Shown: positions 44,098 to 55,178 of the stretch, piece by piece | Layout: the number at the start of each line of letters is the position of its first letter | How positions within the stretch are numbered: the first letter of the stretch is position 1 | Assembly (NCBI GenBank): GCA_963703745.1 | Contig: CAVPFL010000007.1 | Location: 620,001 to 684,000, forward strand | Reading direction: 5' to 3' | DNA from: AP-15 sp963703745 | GTDB lineage: Bacteria; Pseudomonadota; Alphaproteobacteria; ATCC43930; CGMCC-115725 | Length of the DNA stretch: 64,000 bases | Notes under the pieces: model-generated | What the model was told of the DNA's origin: nothing | The model's input: only the letters and a program-made list of their open reading frames with translations | Database searches by the model: none | Position numbers and translations under genes: made by a program

Positions 44098-45223
44098 ATG
44101 CGCGCTGAGATCCAGGCGGTCGCCGACGACATCAAGAAGTCGCTGGCGCTGCTGAGGAGGCATCTTTGACTGGGAGACCGCGACCCGACGCCTCGCCGAG
44201 CTGAACGCGCAAGCCGAGGATCCGCAGCTGTGGAACGATGCGGCAGCGGCGCAAACGCTGCTTCGCGAGCGCACTCGCCTCGATCAGGCGATCGGCGGCT
44301 ATCGGCGGATCGAGCGCGAGGTCGAAGAGGCCCTCGAGCTGATCGAGCTTGGCGAGGCCGAAGGCGAAGCTGCAATCGTCTCCGAGGCCGAAGCGGCGCT
44401 CGAGAAGTTGCGCGCCGAGGCGGCGAGACGCGAGCTCGAAAGCCTGCTGTCGGGCGAAGCCGACACCAATGACTGCTATCTCGAAGTGCATGCCGGGGCG
44501 GGCGGCACCGAGGCGCAGGATTGGGCCGAGATGCTGCTGCGGATGTATGCCCGCTGGGCGGAGGCCCATGGCTACAAGGTCGAATGGCTCGAAGAGAGCG
44601 GTGGCGAGGAAGCCGGGCTCAAATCCGCCACTGTCACGATCCGCGGCCCGGACGCCTATGGTTGGCTCAAGACCGAAAGCGGCGTACATCGGCTCGTCCG
44701 CATCTCGCCGTTCGATTCGAACGCCCGCCGCCACACGAGTTTCGCCTCGGTCTGGGTCTATCCGGTCGTCGACGAAAAGATCGACGTCGAAATCAACGAC
44801 AAGGAACTGCGGATCGACACTTATCGCTCGTCGGGGGCGGGTGGGCAGCACGTCAACAAAACCGATAGTGCGGTTCGCATCACCCATCTGCCGAGCGGGA
44901 TCGTCGTGCAGTGCCAGAGCGAGCGCTCGCAGCACCAGAACCGCGCGCATGCCTTCGCGATGCTGCGTGCCAGGCTCTACGAAGCCGAATTGCAGCGCCG
45001 CGAGGCGGTGACCGAAGCGATGAACGCGACCAAGACCGATATCGGCTGGGGCCACCAGATCCGGTCCTACGTGCTGCAGCCCTATCAGATGGTCAAGGAT
45101 CTGCGCACCGGCGTCGAAACGGGGAACACCGGTGCGGTGCTCGACGGTGATATCGACCGTTTCCTAGCCGCCGCACTCGCCGCCCGGATCAAGGGCGCCG
45201 ACGCGATTACGGCCGACGCCTGA
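44098..45223 (+). CDS. prfB: peptide chain release factor 2, programmed frameshift
   Basis: RF2 reads UGA and UAA stops. The gene is in two frames. Codons 1-23 (MRAEIQAVADDIKKSLALLR to HL) end at an in-frame TGA at 44167. A +1 shift at CTT-TGA-C continues into DWETATRRLAELNAQAEDPQ, giving about 374 residues. The stop-recognition motif SPF is in RISPFDSN and the catalytic GGQ in SGAGGQHVNKTD. The reading frame must be joined at 44164-44170; an internal start at 44408 would delete domain 1 and is wrong. It lies 28 bp after mrcA. Confidence 0.95.
44155..44170 (+). promoter_or_regulatory. prfB programmed +1 frameshift site
   Basis: AGGAGG (44155-44160) lies three bases before CTTTGAC (44164-44170), the same layout as the E. 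coli RF2 site. The internal Shine-Dalgarno-like element pulls the ribosome +1 when RF2 is scarce and UGA decoding is slow, giving autoregulation. Confidence 0.93.
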
Positions 45224-45258
45224 CCGCTTCCTGCGGGAGAGAAGCCGACGCCATTGTT

Positions 45259-45846
45259 GTGCTCGGCTGCCGCGGCTCGGCGGGATTGACCCGGCGGCTT
45301 GACCATGGGATCCGCCTGCTCCACGAGGGTGCCGCGCCGATGCTGCTGCTCTCGGGCGGCGGAGACGGGCCGGTGCCGGAAGCCGAAATCATGCGCCGGA
45401 TGGCGCTCGCTCGCGGTGTGCCGGAGGCGGCGTTGCTGGTCGAGGCCGGATCCCGCGACACCGTCGAGAATGCGCGGGAGACCGCGCGGCTCCTGCGCTC
45501 GCGTGGCGGGCGTTCCGTCCTGCTGGTCAGCGACCGGACCCACTTGCTGCGGGCCGCGCTGTTGTTCCGTCTCGCGGGGCTGCGGGTCGCGGGTCGGGCT
45601 GGGGTGCCGGCGCCTTCGATGCGGCGGGAAATAAGCGCCGTGGTCCGCGAATGCGTGAAGCTGCCCGGAAGCCTGGCGCGGGCGCTCCGCGGCACCGGAC
45701 CAGGCCGTTCATCAATGCGGCGTTTCGCTCAGCTCCGGGCTGAAAGCGAAGCTCGGCAGGCTGCGCCAAGACAGCAGCGCAACGGCGAGTGTGAGGCTGC
45801 CGGTCAGCAAGAACAGCGCGGGGACGCTGACACCGGCGGCGAGTAA
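45259..45846 (+). CDS. YdcF-like DUF218 protein
   Basis: This DUF218/YdcF-type protein has LGCRGSAGLTRRLDHGIRL, MLLLSGGGDGPVPEAE, EAGSRDTVENARETARLL and VLLVSDRTHLLRAALLF. Its biochemical function is uncertain. The start is unclear: the family's first strand (DAIVVLG) lies partly upstream of the GTG at 45259. No ATG, GTG or TTG exists between a stop at 45148 and 45259, so a near-cognate start (CTG 45220 or ATT 45253) is possible. The 3' end reads 135 bp into the convergent LplT gene, and the last 45 or so residues look non-native, suggesting loss of an earlier stop. Confidence 0.65.
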   Translation: MLGCRGSAGLTRRLDHGIRLLHEGAAPMLLLSGGGDGPVPEAEIMRRMALARGVPEAALLVEAGSRDTVENARETARLLRSRGGRSVLLVSDRTHLLRAALLFRLAGLRVAGRAGVPAPSMRREISAVVRECVKLPGSLARALRGTGPGRSSMRRFAQLRAESEARQAAPRQQRNGECEAAGQQEQRGDADTGGE

Positions 45847-47049
45847 TCCCATCGTCGCCACTGAGGCCACGACCATGGCGGCGGCATTGATTACGTTATT
45901 TGCGGCAATCGCCTGGGCGCGACGCTGACGCTCGCTCGCCGCCTGCAACAGCGCATAGAGCGGCACGACAAAGACCCCGCCGGACACCGCTATCCCGAAG
46001 AGATCAACGAGGATGCGCCAATGCGCCGGATCACCGAGGAACGCGCCGAGCCCGGCGAGATCTCCGGCGGCGACCGGAGCCGGGCTGGCGAGCCACAGAT
46101 CGATCGAGCACAGCCCGATGCCGAGCGCACCCCAGGGCACGATCCGCGCGCTGATTTTGCCGCCGAGGAGCCGGTTACAGAGCAGCGAGCCCAAGGCGAT
46201 CCCGATCGAAAAGACGGTCAGAAACAAGGTCACGACGACCTCTTCGCCGCCGAGCGTGAAGCGGACATAGCTCGGAAATTGCGACAAGTAGATGGAACCA
46301 GCGAGCCAAAACCACGAGATCCCGAACATCGAGCGGAACGGTACCGGGTCGCCGGCCGCCTGCCGGATGACGCGCGCGGTCGCCGCGGCGAGGTTCCAGC
46401 GCACGGCGCTGCCGGGGGCCGCGGCACTGGTGGGCGGGATCGCCAGGCTCGCAGCCCAGGCGCCCAGCGCAATAAGGATGATCAGCGCCGCGACGGCGGC
46501 GGCGCCGTGACGGGTGGCGATCAACACGCCGGCAATCGTGCCGAGCAGGATCGCGAGAAAGGTGCCGGCTTCGACCAGCGCGTTACCGAGCAGCAACTCG
46601 CCGGGAGCGAGGAGATCCGGCAGGATCGCGTATTTGAGCGGGCCAAAGAAGGCCGCCTGAATTCCCATCGCGAAGAGCAGCGCCAGCAGTGCCGACGTAC
46701 TGCCGGCGAGCACGCCGCCGGCCGCCACCACCATTACTGCGATCTCCAAGAGTTTGATCAGACGGATCAGCCGTGCCTTGTCCATCGCGTCGGCGAGCTG
46801 GCCCGCGGTCGCCGAGCACAGAAAAAACGGCAGGATGAAAATGCCGGCGGCGAGCGGGATCAAGATCTGGGCCGACTGCTGCGAAGTGGCGTCGGCGCGA
46901 TAGGCGATCATCAGCACCAGCGTGTTGCGCAGCGCGTTGTCGTTGAACGCCGACAGAAACTGCGTCGCGAACAGTGGGGCGAAGCGCCGCGAAGCGAGCA
47001 GCGCGAGCGCGCTCCCGGGCTCGCTCTGCGCCGATCGAACCACCGTCAT
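45712..47049 (-). CDS. LplT-like MFS transporter
   Basis: This 445-residue, 12-helix major-facilitator protein begins with an N-terminal helix containing FAPLFATQFLSAFNDNALRN, the hallmark of lysophospholipid transporters and of the MFS half of MFS-acyltransferase fusions. Other features are LADAMDKARLIRLIKLLEIA and AFFGPLKYAILPDLL. The acyltransferase/Aas part is not attached or adjacent. It probably moves lysophospholipid across the inner membrane. The ATG at 47049 is family-consistent; the ORF upstream to 47157 is not. Confidence 0.82.
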   Translation of the reverse strand: MTVVRSAQSEPGSALALLASRRFAPLFATQFLSAFNDNALRNTLVLMIAYRADATSQQSAQILIPLAAGIFILPFFLCSATAGQLADAMDKARLIRLIKLLEIAVMVVAAGGVLAGSTSALLALLFAMGIQAAFFGPLKYAILPDLLAPGELLLGNALVEAGTFLAILLGTIAGVLIATRHGAAAVAALIILIALGAWAASLAIPPTSAAAPGSAVRWNLAAATARVIRQAAGDPVPFRSMFGISWFWLAGSIYLSQFPSYVRFTLGGEEVVVTLFLTVFSIGIALGSLLCNRLLGGKISARIVPWGALGIGLCSIDLWLASPAPVAAGDLAGLGAFLGDPAHWRILVDLFGIAVSGGVFVVPLYALLQAASERQRRAQAIAANNVINAAAMVVASVATMGLLAAGVSVPALFLLTGSLTLAVALLSWRSLPSFAFSPELSETPH

Positions 47050-47524
47050 GGCGCCTGTCTCGCATGTTCGCGGCTCCAACGCGAGCGTGCTCGCCCAGCA
47101 GACCCTGGCCGGCTTCACGACAACCAGTGGGAATGGCTTCGACCGAAGCGACGGCATCTCAATCGGTGATCTTGTCTTTCAGCACATCATCGCGCGCTCC
47201 CCGACGGGTTTTTCCTATTGAATCCGCAACCGTCGTCTCGGACATGAGGATGCCTCTGTCTCTCCCGGAATGCTGACGCCTGCGGCCGTCGCTTGCGGAA
47301 GCCGAGCCGTGCCCTCATATAGCGTCGATGAGATTCAATCAATTTACAAAGCCATATGATATGCCGATTTCTGCAAGACCAAGACATGCGGTTGAGTTCC
47401 ACTGCCGGTCCGCTGCCAGGATTGGTCAAACGGGTACAGGGCATTGATATCGCGCGATTATTCGGCGCCGAGGAGCGATTTTTCGAGGGCTGAAATAGTT
47501 TTTTCTGCTGTCGACAGGGGAAAC
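47050..47524. other. intergenic region
   Basis: These 475 bases between the LplT gene and the CoA-transferase gene (both minus strand) contain no convincing gene. About 47330-47520 is AT-rich relative to its surroundings and could hold the LplT promoter. No clear hairpin with a T-run was found. Confidence 0.5.
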
Positions 47525-48715
47525 TCAGACAATGCGCTCCCGGCGCAGCGCGGCGATCTCGGTCGCATCGTAGCCGAGGCTGCGGAGGATCCCGTCGGTG
47601 TGCTCGCCGAGGAGCGGCGCCGGCCGGCGGTAGGTGCCTGGGGTTTCGGAGAGCTCGATCGGGGTCGGGGCCAGCGGCAATGTCTCCGCCAGCCCGGGGT
47701 AGGTTACCTCTTCGAGCAGGCGGGAGGCGCGGATGTGCGGGTCGTCGAGCGCCTGCTGCGGGGAATAGACCTGGCCGGCCACGATATTGGCCTCCTCGAG
47801 CGCGGCCAGCGCCTCGGCGCAGCTGCGCTCGGCGCACCATTGGCTCATCCGCGCCGAGACAATCTCGCCATGGTCGCCGCGTGCCTGGTCGTCGCCGAAT
47901 CGCGGATCGGCGAGCCAGTGCTCCTCGCCGATCATCCGGCACCAGCGCCGGAACATCGCCGGGCCGATCACGGTCGCGACGATCCAGCCGTCCGTGCAGC
48001 GAAAGATGTCGGCCGGGGCCGAGTTGAAGCCGCGATTGAGGATCGCTTTGCGATCGACCCCGGTCAATGCCTGCTCGATCAGGGTCGCATTGGCAAAGGC
48101 GATCGCGGTGCGCAGCAATGCCCCTTCGACTTTCTGCCCGCGGCCGGTCTTGCCGCGCTCGAGCAGCGCCGCCAGAGTGCCGAACGCCGACAGGCACGCA
48201 GTGCCGAAATCCACCCAGGGCAATTTGATCGCGATCGGCTGCTCCGGCGTGCCCGAGAGATAGGCGGCCCCACTCATCGCCTGGCCGATGCCGTCGAAGC
48301 CATGCTTGTGGCTCAACGGCCCGCCAGCACCAAAACCGGTGACCGTCGTCAGGATGATGTCGGGCTTGACGAGCCGCAAGCTGTCGAGGTCGAGCGCCAG
48401 CGCGCGCAACACCTGCGGCGGCAGATTGGCGACGACGACATCGGCGGTCGCGACCAGCTTCTTGACGATCTCGCGGCCCTTCGGGGCGGCCGGGTCGAGG
48501 GTCATCCCGAGCTTGTTGCGGTTCATCGCCAGGAACATCGCGCCCCCGCCCTCGGGTCCGGCGCCGACCGGGATGAAGGGGCGATCCTCGCCGCCGCCCA
48601 ACCGCTCGATGCGGATCACCTCGGCGCCGAGATCGGCCAAGAGTGCCGCGCAGAACGGGCCTGCGATGTAACGCCCGAAATCCAGCACGCGAATGCCTTC
48701 GAGCACACCGGACAA
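47525..48715 (-). CDS. family III (CaiB/BaiF) CoA transferase
   Basis: This 396-residue enzyme of the formyl-CoA transferase fold has VLDFGRYIAGPFCAALLADL, GAEVIRIERLGGGEDRP, NRNKLGMTLD, GFDGIGQAMSGAAYLSG and the probable catalytic Asp in WVDFGTACLSAF. It transfers CoA between organic acids, often as the first step of carboxylic-acid catabolism. Divergently transcribed genes starting at 48812 include a two-subunit family I CoA-transferase-like pair. The acid substrate is unknown. Confidence 0.88.
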   Translation of the reverse strand: MSGVLEGIRVLDFGRYIAGPFCAALLADLGAEVIRIERLGGGEDRPFIPVGAGPEGGGAMFLAMNRNKLGMTLDPAAPKGREIVKKLVATADVVVANLPPQVLRALALDLDSLRLVKPDIILTTVTGFGAGGPLSHKHGFDGIGQAMSGAAYLSGTPEQPIAIKLPWVDFGTACLSAFGTLAALLERGKTGRGQKVEGALLRTAIAFANATLIEQALTGVDRKAILNRGFNSAPADIFRCTDGWIVATVIGPAMFRRWCRMIGEEHWLADPRFGDDQARGDHGEIVSARMSQWCAERSCAEALAALEEANIVAGQVYSPQQALDDPHIRASRLLEEVTYPGLAETLPLAPTPIELSETPGTYRRPAPLLGEHTDGILRSLGYDATEIAALRRERIV

Positions 48716-48811
48716 TGGCGCCTCCTGCCGTATAACCCCGAGCTACCGCTTCAAGCTTAGCAGACAGTTGGCTAAGGTGGAGTGCTGCCCTCGGGTGAGG
48801 TTGTCTCGTAA

Positions 48812-50304
<1,493 letters not shown>

Positions 50305-50308
<4 letters not shown>

Positions 50309-51258
50309 CCATCGCCCACGACGAACTCTGCCGCCGCACCCGAGAGCGCGACCGCAACCTGCGCGAGAAGGTTACCTCGCTCGAAGAAGCCGCGGCACTG
50401 GTTCTCGACGGCGCCTCGGTCGGCATTGGCGGCAGCACATTGTCGCGCACGCCGATGGCGATGATCTGGGCATTGATCAGAGCCGGCCGCAAAGACCTTT
50501 TTTGCTGCCGCAGCATCACGTCGAGCGAGGGAGAGCTGCTGTTCGCCTCGGGAGCGAGCCGGCACATCCTGACGAGCTGGTTCAGCCAAGGCATCGTCTG
50601 GGGCGTCTCGCGCGTGATGCGGCTCTATACCGAAACCGGGCGAGCCCGGTTCGAGGAATGGAGCCATCTGGCGGTGGGGCTACGCTTCCGCGCCGGAGCG
50701 ATGGGTGTACCGTTCTTGCCGATGCGCTCGATGATGGGCTCGGATTTGATCGGGCAGCTGCCCGATTCACGGCAGATCGATTGTCCCTTTACCGGCGAGA
50801 AGCTGGTGCTGGTTCCGGCACTCAACCCGGATGTCGCGCTGATCCACGTGCAGCGCTGCGATGCTTACGGCAACGCTCAAATCGACGGGCTGCCGTTCAT
50901 GGACCTCGACCTCGCGATGGCAGCGAACCGCGTGATCTTGACCACCGAGCGCATCGTCTCGAACGACCGGATCCGCCGCTCACCGGACCAGACCAAGATC
51001 CCGTTCCTCGCCGTCGACGCTGTGGTCGAGGTGCCGTTCGGCTCGGCGCCGCACGAGTGCTACGGCGTCTACGAACCGCTCTTCAAGCACCTCGACTTCT
51101 ACGCCGCCCAAGTCAGGCAGGACCCCGACCAGGGCTGCAAGGACTACCTCGAGCGCTATTTCTACGACCCAAAGTCGTGGACCGAGTATCTGAGTTTGCT
51201 CGGCCTCGACGAGTTGCTCGAGGCGAGCCGCCGCGGGAGAAGCATCTATGACGACTAA
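50305..51258 (+). CDS. family I CoA-transferase-like, alpha subunit
   Basis: This 317-residue protein has the family I CoA-transferase alpha fold: REKVTSLEEAAALVLDGASV, GIGGSTLSRTPMAMI, PDVALIHVQRCDAYGNAQID and ILTTERIVSNDRIR. With the beta subunit encoded next it forms a CoA transferase or a homologous CoA-thioester hydrolase (IpdAB-like). The TTG at 50305, with GGAGGAGG just before, gives the natural N-terminus; a longer reading from 50221 lies inside the preceding gene. It overlaps the beta gene by 11 bases. Confidence 0.82.
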
Positions 51259-52021
51259 CCGCTCTGGCTATACGGCGAGCGAGCTTCTCGCGGTGAGCAG
51301 CGCGCGGCTGCTGCGCGACGGGCAGGTCGTCTTCGCCGGCGTCGGCATCCCGCTCTTGGCGGCGACCCTGGCGCAGAGGCTGCACGCCCCCGGTCTGACC
51401 ATTCTCTTCGAGGGCGGGGTGATCGGGGCATTTATCGAGCCGGGTAAATTGCCTCCTTCGACCAATGAGCAGCGCTGCACGCGCCGCGCCAACATGGTGC
51501 TGGGCAGCACCGAGGTTTTGCTCTTGTTGCAACGTGGCTATGTCGATGTCGGGTTTATGGGGGGCGCGCAGATCGACCAATTCGGCAATCTCAACAGCTC
51601 GTTTATTGGTGATCCGCAGCACCCGACGAGCCGTCTGCCGGGAACCGGCGGCGGCAACGACATCGCCAGCCTGACGCAGATGATCGTGGCGATGAGGCAC
51701 GAGAAGCGGCGATTTGTGAAAGCGGTCGATTTTGTCACCAGCCCCGGTTTTCTGTCCGGCGGTGACAGCCGGCGCGCCGCCGGCCTGACTGCTGGCGGCA
51801 TGTTCCGGGTCGTCACCGATCTCGGCGTTCTCGGCTTCGATGATCACTCGAAGCGGATGACGCTCTTGGCATTGCACCCGGGCGTCGCCGCCGACCGAGT
51901 GCGAGAGAACACCGGTTTTGCGCTGCTGATCGAGGCCGATCTTCCGGTCACCGACCCGCTGACCGAAAACGAGCTGGCCGCGCTGCGCCATCTCGACCCC
52001 GATCGGCTCTACACAGCCTGA
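51248..52021 (+). CDS. family I CoA-transferase-like, beta subunit
   Basis: This 257-residue protein has the beta-subunit fold: LLRDGQVVFAGVGIPLLAAT, ILFEGGVIGAF, VDVGFMGGAQIDQFGNLNSS and GTGGGNDIASL. The segment usually holding the catalytic Glu of CoA transferases reads FEGGVIG. Whether it acts as a transferase or, like IpdB, as part of a ring-opening hydrolase cannot be told by eye. It overlaps the alpha gene and is followed by a broken luciferase-like gene and pncA on the same strand. Confidence 0.82.
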   Translation: MTTNRSGYTASELLAVSSARLLRDGQVVFAGVGIPLLAATLAQRLHAPGLTILFEGGVIGAFIEPGKLPPSTNEQRCTRRANMVLGSTEVLLLLQRGYVDVGFMGGAQIDQFGNLNSSFIGDPQHPTSRLPGTGGGNDIASLTQMIVAMRHEKRRFVKAVDFVTSPGFLSGGDSRRAAGLTAGGMFRVVTDLGVLGFDDHSKRMTLLALHPGVAADRVRENTGFALLIEADLPVTDPLTENELAALRHLDPDRLYTA

Positions 52022-52033
52022 GAGAGCATCGCG

Positions 52034-52986
52034 GTGACCATCTTTTCGAACACCTTTGGCCTCGCGATGCGCAATTTCACGACCTATCCGGAGATGCCGG
52101 ATGCGCACGCGCTGATCGCCTATGCGGTCAAGGCCGAAGCGCTGGGGTTCGAACTCGATCTGGGTCTGGGACCACATCTTTCTCGGGGTCGATCCGCCCT
52201 TCCCGGTCATCGAACTCGCTGACCTTGCTGACTGCGGTGGCGGCACGCACCTCCAGCATCAAGCTCGGCACCGGGGTGCTGGTCCTGCCATTGCGTAACC
52301 CGGTGGTGCTGGCCAAGGAGCTGGCGAGCCTCGATTTGATCGCCGGCGGGCGATTGCTGCTCGGCATGGCTTCGGGGTGGTACCGCCGCGAGTTCGATGC
52401 GGTCGGCGTGCCGTTCCAGGAGCGCGGCCGGATCATGGACGGCAACCTCGAGATCCTGCGCCGACTGTGGACCGAGGACCAAGTTAACGGCGACTACCCA
52501 CCGCACCGCCTGCGCGGCGCAAACCTGTCCCCCAAACCGGCTCGGCTCCCGGTGATGCTGATCGGCGGCTATGTCGAGCGCGTCCTCAAACGGGCGGCGG
52601 TTAACGGCGGCTGGCTGACCTATTTCTACACGCCCGAAGGTTTCGCCAAATCCTGGGCCAAGGTGCGCGGCTTTGCCGAAGAGGCCGGTCGGGATCCGGA
52701 TGCACTGCTCAACGCCAACCAGCTGCCGATCTATATCGGCGCCTCACGCGAGGCGGTCGAGGCGCCGATGATGGAATGGCTCGGCCAGGAATGGGACTAC
52801 GCCGCCTGGAGCAATTCGACGAAGGAAGCGGCGATCATCGGCACCGTGGACGAATGCATCGCACAACTTCGCGCTCAGCTCGCGGTCGGTGTCCAGAAGC
52901 TAATCTTCATTCCCTACCGGTACAGGACGGATCAGATCGAGATCATCGCTCGCGATATCATCCCGAGGCTGCGAGGTGAACAATGA
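52034..52986 (+). pseudogene. LLM-class oxidoreductase, two +1 frameshifts
   Basis: This would be a 316-residue luciferase-like (F420 or flavin) oxidoreductase, but it is split by two single-base insertions. Frame 1 gives MTIFSNTFGLAMRNF to AEALGFE. After an extra C at 52154, SIWVWDHIFLGVDPPFPVIE follows. After another extra C at 52215, SLTLLTAVAARTSSIKLGTG runs to the stop. Both insertions sit in GAACTCG. Removing two bases makes the length a multiple of three and restores the family sequence. It overlaps pncA (ATGA) and follows the CoA-transferase genes. Confidence 0.85.
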
Positions 52987-53597
52987 CGAAAGATGATCGA
53001 GAGGTTTTGCTGATCATCGACGTCCAGAACGATTTCTGTCCCGGCGGAGCGCTTGCGGTCCCTGAGGGTGACACGATCGTCCCGGCGATCAACCGACTGG
53101 CCCACTCGTTCGCCCATGTGATCCTGACCCAGGACTGGCATCCTCCAGGACACGCCTCGTTTGCCACCTCGCATCCGGGCAAGCGCCCGTTCGACACGAT
53201 CGAGGTCTCCTATGGCACGCAAATCCTGTGGCCGGAGCACCGCGTCCAGGGCAGGCAAGGAGCTGCGTTTCACCCGAAGCTCGACGTTCCCCATGCCGAG
53301 CTGGTTCTGCGAAAGGGGTTCCGAAAGTCGATCGACTTGTACTCGGCGTTTTGCGAAAACGATCGCAGGACCGCGACGGGGCTCACCGGCTATCTGAGAG
53401 AGCGCGGGGTTGTGCGCCTCACCTTGTGCGGGCTCGCCACTGATTTCTGCGTCGCCTTTTCGGCGATCGACGGGCGTGCGGCGGGTTTCGACGTCGCCGT
53501 CGTGACGAGCGCTTGCCGCGGTATCGATAACGACGGTTCGCCGGATCGGGCACTGCGCTCGATGGTCGAGGCCGGGGTCAGCCTCCGCGCGGCATGA
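52983..53597 (+). CDS. pncA: nicotinamidase (pyrazinamidase)
   Basis: This 204-residue enzyme converts nicotinamide to nicotinate in NAD salvage. The catalytic triad is visible: Asp in LLIIDVQNDFCPGG, Lys in ELVLRKGF and Cys in GLATDFCVAFSA. The metal-binding loop is in TQDWHPPGHASF. The ATG overlaps the stop of the broken LLM gene, so it is at the end of that operon. It could also act on another amide substrate from the surrounding catabolic genes, but the full motif set favours PncA. Confidence 0.92.
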   Translation: MTKDDREVLLIIDVQNDFCPGGALAVPEGDTIVPAINRLAHSFAHVILTQDWHPPGHASFATSHPGKRPFDTIEVSYGTQILWPEHRVQGRQGAAFHPKLDVPHAELVLRKGFRKSIDLYSAFCENDRRTATGLTGYLRERGVVRLTLCGLATDFCVAFSAIDGRAAGFDVAVVTSACRGIDNDGSPDRALRSMVEAGVSLRAA

Positions 53598-53610
53598 GGA
53601 AATCCGCCGG

Positions 53611-54045
53611 TCAGCCCCGGCGCGGCAGCGACCGACGTTCGACCTGAAAGGTGGGTGGCTTTCTCGGCTGCAGGCGCGGTATGAAATCGCGAGCCGTATC
53701 CTCACCCTCGGCGACCGCCCGCGCCACGAGCCGGATCGAAGATCGCCGCGGAGGATTGAGGCGCGCAGGCTTCTTTGCTGCTGCGGGACGTTCGCTGATC
53801 CGCACGTCGAGCGTGTAGCCATGGACCTGGGTACCGCGCAGACCGGCCACAGCGAGGTTGGCGGCACGCTCGGTCGCGATGTCGACAAAGCCGTAGCGCA
53901 GTCTTTTTCCGGTCCCCGCATCGCGGGCGATTGAAGCGCTCAGCACGATCCCGAAGGAGTCGAAGGTCTCGGCCAGTTCATCATCAGTGAAATCCGGAGG
54001 CAGGTTTGCAACAAAGATATTGCCCCGGGAATGATTTGCTCTCAT
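53611..54045 (-). CDS. single-RRM RNA-binding protein
   Basis: This 144-residue protein has one RNA-recognition motif: RNP2 in NIFVANLPPDFT, the acidic helix ELAETFDSFG and RNP1 in LRYGFVDIATE. A basic tail (AAAKKPARLNPPRRSSIR) ends in RRSLPRRG. Bacterial RRM proteins are often cold- or stress-induced RNA chaperones. The ATG at 54045 gives the short N-terminus typical of the group. Its promoter region (54046-54279) contains a palindrome TGCTGCATTGCAGCA near 54140. Confidence 0.88.
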   Translation of the reverse strand: MRANHSRGNIFVANLPPDFTDDELAETFDSFGIVLSASIARDAGTGKRLRYGFVDIATERAANLAVAGLRGTQVHGYTLDVRISERPAAAKKPARLNPPRRSSIRLVARAVAEGEDTARDFIPRLQPRKPPTFQVERRSLPRRG

Positions 54046-54279
54046 CAACCCCACCCTTCACGCTCGGTCATTCGGTCTCTTTGCCTTATAGGACGACAAT
54101 GTCGGGCACCGTGGCCGTTCGGGAATGTTCAAGTTCGCATTGCTGCATTGCAGCATCGCAGGATTGCGCAGACCTCTTAAGCTGCGTCTTCTAGTCGCTG
54201 CTCGCGTCTATCGCATTAATCTCGCGTATCTAAACTCAAAAAGAGAAGCTTCGATACCTCGTCTCGGAACCTTTCAGAA

Positions 54280-55161
54280 ATGGCGATGATCCCTCGTGAA
54301 CGCTGCACTTATTCGGCGATCGTGGATCGACCGCCGCTTAAGCTGCCGAATCAGGCGCGCATCGTTGTCTGGACGATCGTCAATCTCGAATTTTGGTCGA
54401 TCTCGCGCGCAATGGCCCGGCAGGTGCTGCCGGCGCCAACGGGCGAGATCTTGATTCCGGATGTCCCGAACTGGTCCTGGCACGAATACGGCATGCGAGT
54501 CGGCGTCTGGCGCTTCTTCGACCTTTTCGCGCGGCTGGGGATTCGCCCGACCCTGTCGATCAACGCGCGCGTCTGCCGGGAATATCGACGAGTCGCACGG
54601 GCAGCGCGCGAGGCGGGCTGGGAATTCATGGGCCATGCCTGGGAGCAGATGCCGATTCACAAGGTCGATGATCAGGCCCAGATGATCGCCCGATCGCTGG
54701 ACACGCTCGAGCGCTTTGCGCGCACTCGGCCGGTCGGCTGGCTCGGTCCGGGGCTGACCGAGACCTACGAGACGCCCGACCTGCTTGCCGCCGCCGGCAT
54801 CAGATATATCGGTGACTGGGTTTACGACGACGAGCCGACCAAGATCCGCACGACCCACGGCCCGCTGATCACGCTGCCTTACTCGGTCGAGCTCAACGAC
54901 ATACCGATGATGCTGGTCCAGCATCATGAATCGGGATATTTCACGCAACGCTGCATCGACAGCTTCGAGCGGCTCTATCGCGAGGGAGCCGAGCGCGCGA
55001 AGATCATGGCGATCGCGATCCATCCCTACATCAGCGGCCAGCCGCACCGAATCAAATATCTCGAAGCGGTTTACGAGCACATCAATGGCTACGACGGCGT
55101 GATCCACTGGAACGGGGTCGAGATCCTCGATTGGTATTTGTCGGCCAAGGCGCAGGCTTGA
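54280..55161 (+). CDS. polysaccharide-deacetylase-fold hydrolase 1
   Basis: This 293-residue protein has the NodB-like (carbohydrate esterase 4) fold in a PuuE-like version: VVWTIVNLEFWS, WSWHEYGMRVGVWRFFDLFA, the GWEFMGHAWEQ metal region, GWLGPGLTETYETPDLLAAA and AIAIHPYISGQPHR. The family includes allantoinase-like and chitooligosaccharide deacetylases. It has no signal peptide, so it acts on a cytosolic substrate. A close paralog is encoded 17 bp downstream. Confidence 0.83.
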   Translation: MAMIPRERCTYSAIVDRPPLKLPNQARIVVWTIVNLEFWSISRAMARQVLPAPTGEILIPDVPNWSWHEYGMRVGVWRFFDLFARLGIRPTLSINARVCREYRRVARAAREAGWEFMGHAWEQMPIHKVDDQAQMIARSLDTLERFARTRPVGWLGPGLTETYETPDLLAAAGIRYIGDWVYDDEPTKIRTTHGPLITLPYSVELNDIPMMLVQHHESGYFTQRCIDSFERLYREGAERAKIMAIAIHPYISGQPHRIKYLEAVYEHINGYDGVIHWNGVEILDWYLSAKAQA

Positions 55162-55178
55162 TTATCAGAGAACGCGTC

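Noticed and set aside
46021..48760. Long plus-strand frames (46021-47169 and 47444-48760)
   Set aside because: They are antisense to the LplT and family III CoA-transferase genes, which have conserved motifs; no start signals were found.
54135..54156. TGCTGCATTGCAGCA palindrome as an operator
   Set aside because: It is a perfect palindrome, but short and single-copy, and no regulator is adjacent, so no function can be supported.
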